Source of the DNA: Archegozetes longisetosus
Taxonomy: Eukaryota; Arthropoda; Arachnida; Sarcoptiformes; Trhypochthoniidae
Assembly: GCA_018873245.2 (NCBI GenBank)
Contig: JAEMBT020000008.1
Coordinates: forward strand, 3,644,001-3,708,000
Reading direction: 5' to 3'
DNA length: 64,000 nucleotides
Under the pieces are notes generated by a model. That model was not told the origin of the DNA. It saw only the letters and a program-made list of their open reading frames with translations, and did no database searches. Within the stretch, counting starts at the first letter, position 1; each line of letters starts with the position of its first letter. The position numbers and the translations under genes are program-made. This document shows, in pieces, positions 1 to 13,000 of this stretch.

Positions 1-1313
1 ACACAGCCTTCTGCCAACAAGGAGCCTCAACCAACCCTTGCAGTGATACTTATTGTGGACGAGCAGCCTTCTCTGAAAAATGCGCGAAAGCCATGGCTGA
101 TTTGATTCAGACCAAAGCAGGCTCGATCGCTGCTTATTTTGCAATTCACAGCTATAGTCAAATCTGGATGTACCCCTGGGGTTATACTACCACTTTACCA
201 CCCAACAACGCTGAATTGGTATACTAAATTTTTATTCTTTACTCTATTTTTATCCATTACTAACTTCTTACTCTTCCAACCTTTTTTATTCTTTACTAAT
301 ATTTTATTTACTAACTTTTAACTCTTTACTAACCTTTTATTCTTTCCAATCATCTCACACTTTACAAACTTTTAACAAGATTTCGTACAAAAAACTATCA
401 CTTGTTTCAAAACTTCATATCTGATCTCTCTAAAAGATACTTTATTCAAACTTGTACTGGATGCACAACGAATAATCGAAACTAGTGATCATATTTTTTT
501 GTTTTCATATTCACCAAACCAAATTGCTTAGATGCACAGATAAAACAATCTTTGACTCAAAATCTAATACTAATCGGTCATTTAATTCAAAACTAAATTT
601 AAAAATTTAGTGCTTGAAAAATACACATTATCAGCTCTGATCTCAAAATCTAACTCTAATAACTCATACATAATACACGTGATAGGAATAGAAATTCAGA
701 ATGCGCTCAATTTTTTAAGGCCATCTCTATTGTTCCTTATCATTGACTTGCGTTAAAGAAAGCTCAAATGAAGTCTTCAATATTGAACCTTTTCTATAAA
801 GTTTTCTGCTCGATTATTCGATGGACACGATGTATAAGAAAAAAGTTACTCATAAACTTTTCAAAGTATACTATTCGTTGAGTGGAAACTGAAATCTCTA
901 ATATTAGGAAAAAAAGTGTTCAAGTGTATATTTAGTGGTATAATTTTGATTGAACACAGTTAATAATTAAAGAATGTTTTGTTATAAAACAGAGCAGGTT
1001 GTCGACAGCAGCAGTTGCCGCCATCAAGAGCACAAATGGTCTAACTTTTACGCAAGGAAGTATTGCTAATGCTATCTGTAAGTGAGACATCTATCAAAAG
1101 ACAATACAGCAAACTAATAATACTTTGCTTGTAGACTTAGCCTCTGGTTCTAGCATTGATTGGTGTTACGATAAAGTTAGTACCTGCAAAGTAGCTTTTG
1201 CTTTGGAATTGAGAGACAAGGGTCAGTACGGTTTTGTTCTTCCTGCCTCTCAAATCAAGGCTGCCTGCACTGAAACCTGGAATGGAATTAGAGCTGTTCT
1301 AACACAAATTTAA
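1..1313 (+). CDS. Zinc carboxypeptidase A-like (M14A), 3' part
   Basis: Secreted digestive-type metallocarboxypeptidase that removes C-terminal residues from peptides; only the C-terminal half is in the window. Three exons join in phase: 1-218, 993-1077 and 1135-1313 (stop TAA). Exon 1 encodes the conserved stretch around NPCSDTYCG and then FAIHSYSQ, whose His is the third zinc ligand of the family, followed by YPWGY. Across the second junction the protein reads IYLASGSSIDW, which supplies the substrate-binding Tyr (Tyr248 of bovine CPA). The position equal to CPA residue 255 is Ile, so specificity should be A-type (hydrophobic or aromatic ends), not B-type. LELRDKGQYGF holds the catalytic Glu270 equivalent. 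The first intron (219-992) holds nothing recognisable. The signal peptide, propeptide and HxxE zinc motif lie left of the window. Confidence 0.93.
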
Positions 1314-2085
1314 ATTTCTATTGTTAATATTATCTATTTCTTCTCAATTATCTTTACTAATTACTGTTTGTTCTATCTTTCCTTTATGAGTTTATTTGGC
1401 TAACAATTAAATTTGTTTTTACTTTCATTTCAATTTATTTAATTAAAGATAGTTTTTAATTTGGCTAACTTTCACATACACTTAAGTGGTTTTTATAATA
1501 CAATATATAAAGACATAGTTTGTTATTGGTTTTTAAAAACCACTTAATTATATATGAAAGTTAGACATGTATAACTGTATCGGTCTTGAATTGAGTGTTT
1601 ATAACTTTAAACAGACTTGTTATTTCACTTGAGACCCAATCAAGCTTATGCAACATTGATAGCAAGCAGTAATATAACACTATTACTGCTGAATATTCAA
1701 AAAGTTCAATCTCACTATCAACGATAACAGTTCTGATAATCCCCATTTTTGCAAACGGATTAATCAAGATCACAGCAATTTTCAAGATCACATGAAATTC
1801 TCACTCATCGTTTGAATATATTTCATTTCTTAAAGTGTTTCCGTTCCAAACTTGATTCAAATAGCAAAACCTATTACTAAAAATATCACTCATTTCCTAA
1901 TTGGAGCATTTTATTACAATAAAGATTTTCATCAATTATCCAAAATACTTTTTATTAGACTTTGATTATGACTCAATTCAAAACTAAAACAATCCTGTGC
2001 CTAGAAATGAACAATCATTTATTAAATAGTGAATTACATTGCAATTTATAACAACATAGAACGATGTGAATGGCATCAACTCTTT
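1314..2085. other. Intergenic gap, M14 carboxypeptidase to TMEM165
   Basis: Convergent gene ends face each other here. It contains the hairpin at about 1464-1565 and, on the minus strand, a poly(A) signal AATAAA (plus-strand TTTATT at 2018-2023) about 65 bases past the TMEM165 stop. No convincing coding sequence was seen. Confidence 0.6.
1464..1565. repeat. Short foldback element, family A copy 1
   Basis: Two arms of about 30 bases (1465-1494 and 1535-1564) are inverted copies with about four mismatches; each contains TTAAGTGGTTTTT next to CTAACTTTCA. The loop is about 40 bases. A related element lies at 11341-11467 and a single arm at 26971-27000, so this is probably a miniature inverted-repeat transposon or foldback family and not a chance palindrome. 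No target duplication was confidently identified. Confidence 0.6.
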
Positions 2086-4556
2086 TCATTCACTCATAAC
2101 AAGAGCGAACAAAGCAAAGAATATGAACACAACCCCACCAATTAGTGTCACTAAAAATAATAATTCAACAAATTATTAAATACTTATTCAATCAAATGTT
2201 CGAAAATTAATCTATTTATTGATGAGTTACCAGTTTTGACAGAAATCATTTGTGCGATAATCCTTCCTCCCAGTACTGCAATACCCGTACATATGCAATG
2301 ACCGCAAAGAGCGCCAATCGTTACTCCAATCACATCCTATCAAATCCACATAAAGCAACATTAATTTTCAATTTAGTTTCAATTTGATTTCATCCTTTAA
2401 TTAGTGTTAAATACCTCACGAGCAGCTAATATAATAGTGCTTATTTGTGATCTATCGCCCCATTCGGCCAAAAAAGTCATTGTAAATGTTTCGATAAAAA
2501 CTAAAGATACGTAAAGCATGAGTTTTCTCCTCAGTCGTGAAGTTAACGAAACTGAAGATATTGTTTTGATAACTCCTGTTTCTGGATCTTCACTTGAAGT
2601 TGATACCATCTAAGAGTAGAAAAATTATTTCAATTGTTTTCAATTATTTTTAACTATAAAAATAACTATAACTCAAGTCCATAAAGTGAATGTATTATTG
2701 CAAAATGTAGATTAGTTCTGAAAAATAGTTCACTTGAAAATGAAACCATTTCGAGGTTTAGAAAAATAGATTAATTGCATAATGAAGACACCAAAACCTG
2801 ATCATATACTGAACTTTAATGACAAATAGAGCTGAACTCGACTTTATAGAGATCTCGACAAGGATTAATAGATTTTTTATCATTAGGTTAATTGTAAGAC
2901 GTAACTAACAAGAAATAACAGGTAAATTCGTGTTTTGCAAAATAAATACAAATACTATTCTCATTATCACCTGATAAGAGATATAAAAGTTTAATCTACG
3001 AAACAGTTGGAAGGTAGGAAAATATGTTACTAATAAGTCGAGATTTTATCTGCCGAATGCAATTAAATATATTTTCTGTTTGATAGAATAGTCTTCAACT
3101 GAAATTTTTCCAAATTAATATACGTAAATTATGATTAGGTTGAAAAGTATTAAAATTAAGGTTCCTATATATCGAACTTGAAATTTAGACTAGACTTCGG
3201 ATAACAGTTCGCTGTTTTGGTCAATAGAGTTGTCACCAGTACTGATCAATAAGTTAAAACTCTCACATTATATTCTAAATCCGCAGTTTCTCTTTTGCTG
3301 AGAGACTTCTGGACCTCTTCATATTCTTCTTTTCCCTCATCATCAGACATAGAGTGACCTTCATATCGAAAATGTAAAAGTATTCAATTAATCATTTCCT
3401 CATTAATCACTAAAATGCAATGAAAAAAAGTTATAACTTCAATTCCCAACTTGTCCCTTGTTGTTACATTTCATTCTAACCTAACTCGACACTCAGGAGT
3501 GTAGTCAACGCGCGAACAATCTAAACATAATTTAATATTTTTGAGAGAGAGTTTAGTTAGATCTGCATGATATGCAACAATAGACAGAAGTCGAGAACTG
3601 AACCAGAAACGATTAACAAATGTATTGGACAACAAAATGAAAACTCTATAAATTGAAAATGGTCTTCATTAGACGATTGATACCTTCGTAAAGCATTTTA
3701 AGACCAAAAAGTGCAAATAATATAATAGATCCATAATGAGTAATATACCGAGGGATTATTGTAGTTGCCATTCCCAATAGTACTGCAAACAAATAGCAAA
3801 ATTTTGAATTAATTCAAACTTCAAATCAAAACAGTGAAATACCCGCTAAAGTGTTCATAACAAAAATAGCAGACATGGCAGCCACGAAGACAGTAGATCG
3901 CGAGTGTCTCATTGCCATTATAGCCGCAATGAAGAATGTTTTGTCTCCTAGTTCGGATACGATTATCACTGAAAGCGATGCTATGAAAGCGTGAACAAAC
4001 TTGACTTGACCTAAACGTGACCACAAGTCGTCTTCAAAACTCTGTCAAATAAATTAAAAATAATAAAAATTGTTATTATTGTAAGTTTAGTCCAAGACTG
4101 ACATTGGACTTATAGCCATTCGATCTGAAAGTTTATAAAAAGCTATTTGTATTCATATAATCATTACTATTGATATTATTAACTTTGAAAGAAAAACATT
4201 TATCTCGTGTTACAGAAATTCATGTCTCGGGTTATGGATCAGTTGTAAAGCTATTTAACTTAAACACTGAATCAAAAAGTGTTTAAACTAGCAGAAAATG
4301 AAGTGAAAATAAATTTAGAATGATTGATTAAATAAAAGCCGAAAAGAACAATTGACATTGGACAGAGGAGCAATAGACTCACTTCTTGACTGGATTTGCT
4401 GTCAACATAATTGACAGAGTCTCTTGGTTTGATTCGACTGTTATCACGATTTTGGCTGGAATTTTGCTCACAATTAATGGTAGGAATGAACGAAATCAAT
4501 AGAATAGTAATCAAAATTAAGTGATTTGTCGGTCTTTTCGGCGAAAATATATTCAT
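2086..4556 (-). CDS. TMEM165: TMEM165/GDT1 Golgi cation/proton exchanger (UPF0016)
   Basis: Complete gene. Seven exons on the minus strand: 4556-4383, 4041-3843, 3782-3684, 3358-3267, 2609-2415, 2336-2231, 2150-2086. They total 930 bases (309 residues plus stop) with every junction in phase. The family moves Ca2+/Mn2+ in exchange for protons in the Golgi and so supports glycosylation. Both signature motifs of the two inverted halves are present: ELGDKT in exon 2 and EWGDRSQ in exon 5. Exon 1 encodes a hydrophobic signal or first helix (about residues 13-28, ending INCE). Exon 4 is an acidic, charged cytosolic linker (SDDEGKEEYEEV). The protein ends with a helix and ALVMSE. Length is close to the human 324 residues. 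It is divergent from the Rad6 gene. Confidence 0.95.
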
Positions 4557-4569
4557 AAATAATGAATTA

Positions 4570-4570
<1 letters not shown>

Positions 4571-4603
<33 letters not shown>

Positions 4604-4604
4604 T
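4571..4604. repeat. (ATT)n microsatellite
   Basis: About ten uninterrupted ATT units, a few bases upstream of the TMEM165 start codon, so in its 5' UTR or core promoter. Length is likely variable between individuals. Confidence 0.9.
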
Positions 4605-5622
4605 CGACAATTTATGGTTGCATTGCTTAATTTATTAACATTTGAATTAAGGCTTAAATTATTATTAAATAATTGAATTAAATAATTGTCTTTTGACACA
4701 CAATTAACTAATGATAATATGGCCTTCATTGAATCACTTGATTACTAACTAATTTAAGCAATAATTTAAATAAAAATCACAAACAATCAATTAATAGAAA
4801 TAAAATCTATTGTCTATAACTTAGAAGTATTGAACCGAATTGTATTATCAATTCGGTGCTTGAGTACAACTCACTGACTGATAAACTGATTTATTAGCAA
4901 TGGAATTGACTCTATGAGTTAAAATACACTTCACTCTATATCTTTCAATTGAAGTGCCTTTCACTCTATCCCATAGTTCTGAGTCTGCGTTATCATCGAA
5001 AGTATTACTTGCGAATTTTTCAGTTAGACCACTATTTATACATCAATAACTTATTGATATGTAAACGTAAATCAAACATTAGTTCATTTATTCATTGTTT
5101 TATATTATATCGATTTAATTCTCAATCAAAATATCTGTTTTAGTATTAAATACTAGAACTTTATGTAAAAGTTTTTCGTTGAAAATAAGTTTATTTCCTT
5201 CAGACTTTAGAGCATAAGTCTACTAAAACTTTTGAAAACTAGTGTTACTACGAATTAGTCGATACATTTTTAATTTTGTTTTATTAAATCCAAAGCAAAT
5301 CATAATTTCATAATCTCTAGTTCTTATAAGTTATTAAATTTCAACATGTTTCAACACAAGTCTAAATTAAAACCACATTTTATAGACTCAGTACTTAAAT
5401 TTTGATACCAGATTTATATCTATTATCCATCTCTTGTATTATACAAGAAGTTCATTTCTAAAACTTTTCTCGAATAAGTAGTACAAGTCTTAAAAAGATT
5501 TTAGTTCTCATTATTCATTCATCTAAATCATTTGAAAGTTTATGAGAGTTTGAGAAACAAACTGAGAAGCATATAATTACGTAATTATTCTCCATTCACA
5601 ATTGATTGTCTTAATTTAAATT

Positions 5623-5745
5623 TTCATAAGTTAAGCCTCTCTTTTTTGAACGTATAGATAAGCCCTTTAAAAAAGAACAAGAGGAAATAAGTTTTAATTT
5701 CTTAAGGGTTTATTTATACCTTTTTAAAAAGGCTTAACTTAATGT
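5623..5745. repeat. Foldback element in the divergent promoter region
   Basis: About 55-base arms are imperfect inverted copies, roughly 80 percent matched by eye. The left arm carries AAGTTAAGCCT near 5628 and the right arm AGGCTTAACTT near 5730; inner parts match as GTATAGATAAGCCC against the inverse of GGGTTTATTTATAC. Only about 15 bases of loop remain, so the transcript would be a near-perfect long hairpin. Confidence 0.55.
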
Positions 5746-6272
5746 TCAAGACAGAGACCTGACTGTATAACTTGATGACTATCTGATCCTTGACTGACTT
5801 CAAGAAATATTACGACAGCGCTATTGCGACATAACGTAAGAGCATATCAAGCTCTCTAAAGTAGACAAAGTTAGCAAAACAAGCGACAAGCGCGACATAT
5901 GCGGTGAGCAACAGAAACTTGAACCCATTTTTCCTCAATTGTTTGCCACGAATGTCGCACTTTTTTCTAGTCTTTTCGAAAGATTCTAATGCCAGTTTAA
6001 CTTTTCAGTAGGTATGAGAGCCGATTCTCAACTTTTCAATTTAAATCATTACGTTTTAACTGAAAAGTCAAGTTAAAGCTTAAGATTCAGATTTAATACA
6101 GTTCTCAATTAATAATTGATAATTTCTGACTTTAATCGAAAGATAAATCAATTTTTACGAGTTGTTCGTATTTATTAATTATTAAGAGAGAAGCAGTGAA
6201 CAAAAGCAATAGACAACCGGTTCAGATCTATAGCTCACAGAACCGAAGTTACACTGGTATAGTACCTGAGGC

Positions 6273-6294
6273 TATATAAGATCACATGACGTCA
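6273..6294 (+). promoter_or_regulatory. TATA box and CRE-like site upstream of the E2 gene
   Basis: TATATAAG at 6273-6280 is followed by a perfect palindromic CRE core TGACGTCA at 6287-6294, about 190 bases before the E2 start codon. The placement fits a core promoter with transcription starting near 6305. The CRE sits downstream of the TATA box, close to the expected start. Function is inferred from consensus only. Confidence 0.45.
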
Positions 6295-6480
6295 ATTGAG
6301 TGTAAGTAAGAGTGGAGTCATCGAAATAATACAATTCATCTCTCATTACTATATAGACTGAAAGAGCAGTAATTGATTAAAAAATTAATATTTGATTGAA
6401 GAAAAATTAGATTATTATTAAACTAACAAATAAATTTTTATTAAATCAAAATAGACTGCAACTGAATTATATTGTAATTA

Positions 6481-9400
6481 ATGTCTACTCCAGCTCGAAG
6501 ACGATTAATGAGAGATTTCAAAAGGTAATTATCTAAAAATAATACATTTTTCTACTCATTCAATATACCAAAATCAATGTTTACCACATAACAAAACGAA
6601 TATTTTATTTAAAAGCCAGCTGTAGTTTTACTCATATTTGTTGAACTAAATACATAATATTTGGTTTTTAGACTACAAGAAGATCCTCCTGCAGGAGTTA
6701 GTGGAGCTCCAACTGATAATAATATTATGATATGGAATGCAGTCATCTTTGGGTAAGAAACCGTTTCAAATCTCACCATTTTGTCTTTGTTTTTTATTTA
6801 TTTTTATCTATTTGTTCCATTAACTGCTTGTTTTATTTCTTTTCAGTCCACGCGACACTCCTTTTGAAGACGGAACCTTTAAGTTGACGCTTGAATTTAC
6901 TGAAGAATATCCTAATAAACCTCCAACTGTTCGGTTTGTGTCGAAAATGTTTCATCCGAATGGTATGTCAACTGTTTATTATCTTATCATATATTTTTCA
7001 ATTGAGTGGCATCACTGTCTCAGCGTTTTACCAGCATTACTCTATTGTCTTATGATGAATAATATTCCGGTTAATACTAGATGATTTTGGATCTTGATTG
7101 ATCTAAATTTTGATTTGCTAACTGATAAATTCGTTTGTTTATGTCAGAGATGACTATATTTAGTTGAGTACGTCTCCAACTAATTGATTAAGAATTTGAT
7201 CAAGCATCCTTCTCAGAATCGGTCTCTTCTGAAAAGTTGCTAAAGGTAACATCTAAATTGATTTGTTTTGTTAATGCACCCATTGTTACTTTATATCTCA
7301 TGAGAGCAGATGAAATTACATTTCTACTGGACGTGTATTTTAGGCCTCACTCATCTCAGTATTAATTTGATAGAAAGATAATGTCAGAAGATGTCTCAAT
7401 CTAAAAATTGCTTTGAAAGTATCAATTGAAAAAATCGACATTTGATTTATAAAGCCATTACTTTAAATGTTGAAAATGTCAGACGCGATATCCGAAGCCA
7501 AGTCCAAGATCAAGGATTTGGGATTTTGCCCACATCTCAAGCTAATAGCAATTAAAATATTCCAATATATATTGCAATTGCAAGATTAATTTTAGTATTA
7601 ATGGCCTCATGTCTCAATTGCAATCATAAAATTTGATAGCTTAACAAACATACATTAGTTTGTTTTGCTGTTAAAGTTGTTAGCCTTTAAAACAGTAAAG
7701 TCGTACTACCATTATGTCTAACTCTTGATCTATTTTAAGACCAGCTTAAGCCCTGACCTTTTACTTTATTTATCTTAAAATTTGCTTCAAACTCACATGA
7801 GCTCTTTTACAAATTTGATTCACTTGTCAATTAATGCGTAATCCATTGATTTATTTTGACAAAACTCAAGTCAAACAAATTATTTTATAGGACTATTCCT
7901 ATTTTTCAATAATTGATTCGTTGATTAAATTTTATGTTTAAATCTGCCATTTTTTCATCTATTTATCTATTTAGTTAACGTTTTACAGTTGAGAAATGAT
8001 TTAATCCTATTGAACGTTTCAAGTAATTTATTGAGTTGACTGAGTCTATTCACTAGTTTATTCTCAATAGACTTGAAAAGACTGGTGTTAAAAGACTGGG
8101 TTTTTGTCGTTTCAACTAAAACGTTTAGAATCACTCCAATTAGCGTTTGACTGATTTCCGAGAGCGAGCAACAACATCTAATTTAGCATTAATATTCATA
8201 ACCTTATTTTTATTAATGAGAATTTTTAATTTTCAATTTAGTTCTATTGTATTTCTATTGTAGCGTTGGTTTGATGTGGTAGATTTACGTTTTTCTCTCA
8301 CTAGCATTCACTGCACGCTATTTACTCCTTATTTGAATTAAACGGATTCTCTAATTGTAATGAAAAGCATACGTCAAAAGTGATGACTGTTTTTCCTGAG
8401 ATCTAATATCAATATAGTAGTAGTAATAGTATCAGTAATAATATCAGTAGTAATACATGAGTGGTATTAAGTTTTCGAAAATTTCGATTTTAGTTATTTG
8501 CTTATTTGATCTGCTCGACTGACAAATTAAACTTGAAATGAACAAATATAATAATTTGTATTCAAAGTCCAAAGGTTGTCAACCCCTGCAAGTCTAATAT
8601 CTACGTTTGCTCAATATCAAACAGAATGTATAACATACATTATAATCAGATACTTTCAACCTAACATGTTAACAAACTTCATCAGTCAATGTATGGATTG
8701 GTTTTGATGAATCCATAGAAATATTGAAATATTTGGTTGTGACTTAACGTTCATACTGTTAGTAATTGTTGGAAACTATTGACTTATGATAATATTACGC
8801 TTAACAAGAAACTTATATTTAATTTACTAAGAAACTGCTAACCAAAGCTTTACCTGAAACTTAATACTATAAATAGATTTTTAAACTTGAAACTAAAAAT
8901 AAAAATTTTGAAATCACATTTTAAAAAAATAAACCAAATTCGAAACATAAGCTTCAGAAAAAAGCACATGAAAACATCTGTCCGATATAAACATGAATTT
9001 TTAATTCAATAATTCAGAGTTTGATATAATGATATGTGGAAAAAATCTTGAAAACTATTTGATTTAATTATTTGATAGCAAAAACTTGTTTAAGTAGACA
9101 GTTATTAAATGACTAAATGAAACATTTTTGATAAAATATAAGCTAAAAAATATCAATCATTAGTTTCTCAACTGATTCATTCAGAGATAAGTTAATTGAC
9201 TTTAGCGTTGAGTTATGACTAAAAAGTATTCCAAAAATAGATGAATGTCTACAATGAATAGAGTAATGCACTTGAATATGAGATATAAGTTAAACTTGAA
9301 TAAACAATTATTTGAATTACAGTGTACGCCGATGGAAGCATTTGTTTAGACATATTGCAGAATCGTTGGAGTCCTACTTATGATGTATCAGCGATTCTCA

Positions 9401-9576
9401 CATCAATTCAATCATTATTGGATGAACCCAATCCTAACAGTCCTGCTAATAGTCTAGCGGCTCAACTCTATCAAGAAAATAGACGCGAATATGAGAAACG
9501 GGTTGCTGCAATTGTAGAGCAAAGTTGGCTCAATTTCAGTGAAGACGAAGAAAAAGAAGCTAAGAAGGAATCCTAA
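6481..9576 (+). CDS. UBE2A: Rad6/UBE2A-UBE2B ubiquitin-conjugating enzyme E2
   Basis: Complete. Four exons 6481-6524, 6672-6752, 6847-6962 and 9323-9576 give 495 bases (164 residues plus stop), all in phase. The family transfers ubiquitin from E1 to substrates such as PCNA and histone H2B with RING partners (Rad18, Bre1). It starts [20 protein letters not shown], as in all Rad6 orthologues. HPN is at 78-80 and the catalytic Cys is residue 88 (GSICLDILQ), the same position as human UBE2B. After the usual end of the fold (about residue 152) there is a charged tail of roughly 12 residues, [12 protein letters not shown]. Most animal orthologues lack such a tail, while yeast Rad6 has an acidic one. 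The third intron is 2.36 kb and holds nothing I recognise. Confidence 0.97.
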
Positions 9577-10062
9577 TAATAATTATTCATCACATAATTG
9601 AAAATAATTATCATTTTTCGTCTATTTGTTCATTGTAATTATGTAACGCTAATCAATTATTACTATTACTTTCAGGAGTTATAATAACGCATTTTATGTA
9701 TAGCAACAACACTGTACTTATTCTCCTAATATTTTAAGAGAATTGTCATTAGGAATCAAAGCCATTGTTTTTAATAATTCTATAAAATGTTTTATGTTTG
9801 AGCTATTTTCAGATAAAAGTCCACTTTTTGCCTAATTTAAAAATATTGTGCACATTAAGTATATAATAATATACATTATAAAATATATATATATATATTA
9901 TAAATATGCGTTAGTTTAATAACAACTATATTATGATTAGAAAAACAATTGCATTACTGGATTATAGAACTTCTAAGTCGACGTGTCTCACTTGAGGATG
10001 TCTTTTCTGTAATATAAATTTGAAATATCTTTAATTGATTTTAATTAAAATTTTAATTTTCT
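9577..10062. other. Convergent intergenic gap
   Basis: Separates the 3' ends of the E2 gene (plus) and SLC30A9 (minus). It is very AT-rich with a short (AT)n run near 9881-9898 and small AT palindromes. No gene or clear element seen. Confidence 0.6.
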
Positions 10063-13000
10063 CTATTCAATCAAATCGACCTTCAATTCCTTTTCTATTC
10101 TGTCGACCTCCGCTCCCAATAAGTCTACTATGTTCTCCCCGTGTTTCAGGATAAACGCTTCCACTTCTACCAACTCTTTCACGCTTTGCATTTCCTGTAA
10201 TTTCAATCATCAAAATCACCAATAACTACATGTTTTAACCTACTCGTACCTTAAGTAAGGCCTCCATATCTACAGAATCCAAGTAACGTCTGGTTAATGT
10301 TCTTCCATCAAAATCAACTTCAGCTAAAAAGTAAAATATCTTAGATTCGAGTTGCAAACAAATTGAAAGTTTGAATACCTTTATAGCGAACCATTTCATT
10401 TCCCATGTCAGTGGCCTTGACATCGTGAATGGCTCTAACCATTTCATCGGCTTCTAATTGTTTATTAATCTCTTGAAGTCTATCAGTGGGTATAGATCTG
10501 CCAACAAGTGCACCACTATTAGTGTAAATAATGAAAGAGGCCACAATTCCTAATAAGCCTCCAATAGCTAATGAACCGACAGAGTCATAAACAGAAGTAT
10601 TGAAATAAGTTGTCAGACCCATACAAGAACCAGCTATGATCACTCCCACCACTGCTGCCAAGTCTTCTAATAATACAACGTTGACACTTGGATCAGTTCC
10701 TCTATAAACTTGAAACCATAAGATTGATTAGTGTTTAGGTTGTAAAATAGTATGAGTGTTGAATGTTAAAGTATCAAATACCATATTCTTTGACAGTCAT
10801 TCCAGCTCTATGTGCACCTTTTCTTGCGGCATTTAATGCTATTAATAAAGTTCCACCTTCTGATATGAGTGAACCACCCAGAATAAAAAACGCCCAATAA
10901 AGCGATTCAATAGTTTCTGGATGAAGCAAACCATTAACTCCGTGATAGAATGAGAGGCCAGTTCCCGCGCAGAATATACCGACACCTGATATGAGTGATG
11001 CAATATAACGCATTGGGTGATAGCCGTACGGATGGTCTTCGTTTGGCTTTTGGAGAGACTTTCGTATACCGAACGCTAGTATTAATTGATTACACGTATC
11101 CGCCAGAGAATGGATGGCTTCTGCAAACAAACTATGAGATCCAGTGTAGAGCCAGGCCAAGGTTTTGAATAAGAAATTGGCTGAATTTCTGTTAGATACT
11201 TATTCAGTGTTAGTAAGTTTCTCGAAACTATCAACGATCAAGCTATTGAATACTCACATACAAACTGCTGTTACTACAACACGGCCTGAGCCTCTCAGTA
11301 TTTCGTCTCTCAACTGTTCAAAAATTTCAACAGAGTAAAACCTGACTAACTTTAACATTGACTTAAGTGGTTTTTAAAGAACAATATTAAAATCTCATTG
11401 GAAGATGCGGCTTAATTGTAATTAATTTTTAAAAACTACTTAAATAAATGTTCAAGTCAGACAGGTTTTAATATATATATATATATATGTATATAATAAA
11501 ACTATAGTTATAATATTTTGATAATTAATCTTCATTTGATCACACCTTTGCTTCTGGATCATGGATTCTCTTAAAGTCTTTTAACAGCTTCTTTACATGA
11601 AAAACACCTTCGGGGAAAATTTCAGACATTTTACTCAAATAATACTGAGATCTTTGATTTTTGAAAATAAAACTGACTGTCTATATATTTTTGCTCTTCT
11701 TCTCTTCGTTGGACTAATGCCTTTTGTAATGCCTCCCAATTTCCCCAAACTTGAAGAGCTCTGAATAGAAGAACTATCAGTAAGTGACTGGTCAATATGG
11801 ATGTTTAACCGGATTAACGGCATTTCGATGACTTATTTGTTAGCCGTAGTAGACACATGATTAGAGTTGGACAAAATAGTTGATTGATTTAATTATCCTT
11901 GAATCTTTTTTATGGAAACTCGATCCAATAATTAGAGTATTGACAAAGTCAGTAATTCATGGTTTCAAAGCATCTTCTGGTAGATGATTTATATTTCAAC
12001 ACATATATTTAACTTGAAATATGAATCATGCATTAGAAGTCAATATTTGATAATAAAATTTCAGATTTGATTTTAGGGTTTGTTCCATAATTATATTAGT
12101 CAACTATTTTGCCGAACTCTGCACATGACATTCCAAATTGTAGATAAAGGATCAAATGTTTATTTAACGCCAAACACTCGACCACTTCCATCGCAATCAA
12201 CAGCGCTAACAATAGTTAGAAACACTTTTTTCAATAAACATTAATTTTCAAGAAAATGTTGCCAAAAGCTCATTATTGTTGTTACCGCACATTTAGAACT
12301 TTTCTTTTAGTTTAAATATCATTGAAAACCAGTTTAAGGGTTAAACAACAATTTATTGAACGCAAGTCACTGGTGTTGACGCAAATTAAAGTTAATTGAG
12401 AAAAGTGTTCTGACTATCGTACGCACTGTTGATGATTGTGATGAGAGTGTTTGATATGAAACAAAAATTTGATCCTTTATCTACAATTTGGTACATCATA
12501 CGTAAAAATAGGTTGACTAACAAATAACTTATCGAAATCTGGCTAATCAGGTGAAATATTTTGATAAACTGATCAATACTTGGCTTCAATATCTTTCCTG
12601 AGATAAACAGTAATTGGGGGCTCATTAGCGTAAGGACTTCTTCGCTGAAATTTTCTCAACTCCGCCAAATCATTTGGTTTTAACAAGTATTCGTTCATCG
12701 CACGAATAGGAGTAATAAAATTACGTCCAGTGTACGACTTGTTCTCAATCTTTGGTCGATCTTTACTTAACTTTGGAATCACTAAAAGATGAAGAGAAAT
12801 AAAACAAAAAAGTTATTCAATTCAATCAAGTATTCTTTGAAGGCTTTTCAAAATTTCGTCTCCGAAGCTCTTATTGAAGTTTTGGCTTAAATTACGTTTA
12901 ATTGAAATAAAATTGAATTAAAACTAAGAAAACTGTTTCATTTGTTGATACCTTTAATATCTTCTTTAATCGAAACATTAGGGAATGAATTCTGGTCTTT

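Larger units (their letters stand above)
4557..6480. other. Intergenic gap between divergent TMEM165 and Rad6-type E2
   Basis: Shared 5' region of two divergent genes. It contains an (ATT)n tract, a foldback element at about 5623-5745, and the TATA/CRE pair at 6273-6294 near the E2 gene. No coding sequence recognised. Confidence 0.6.
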
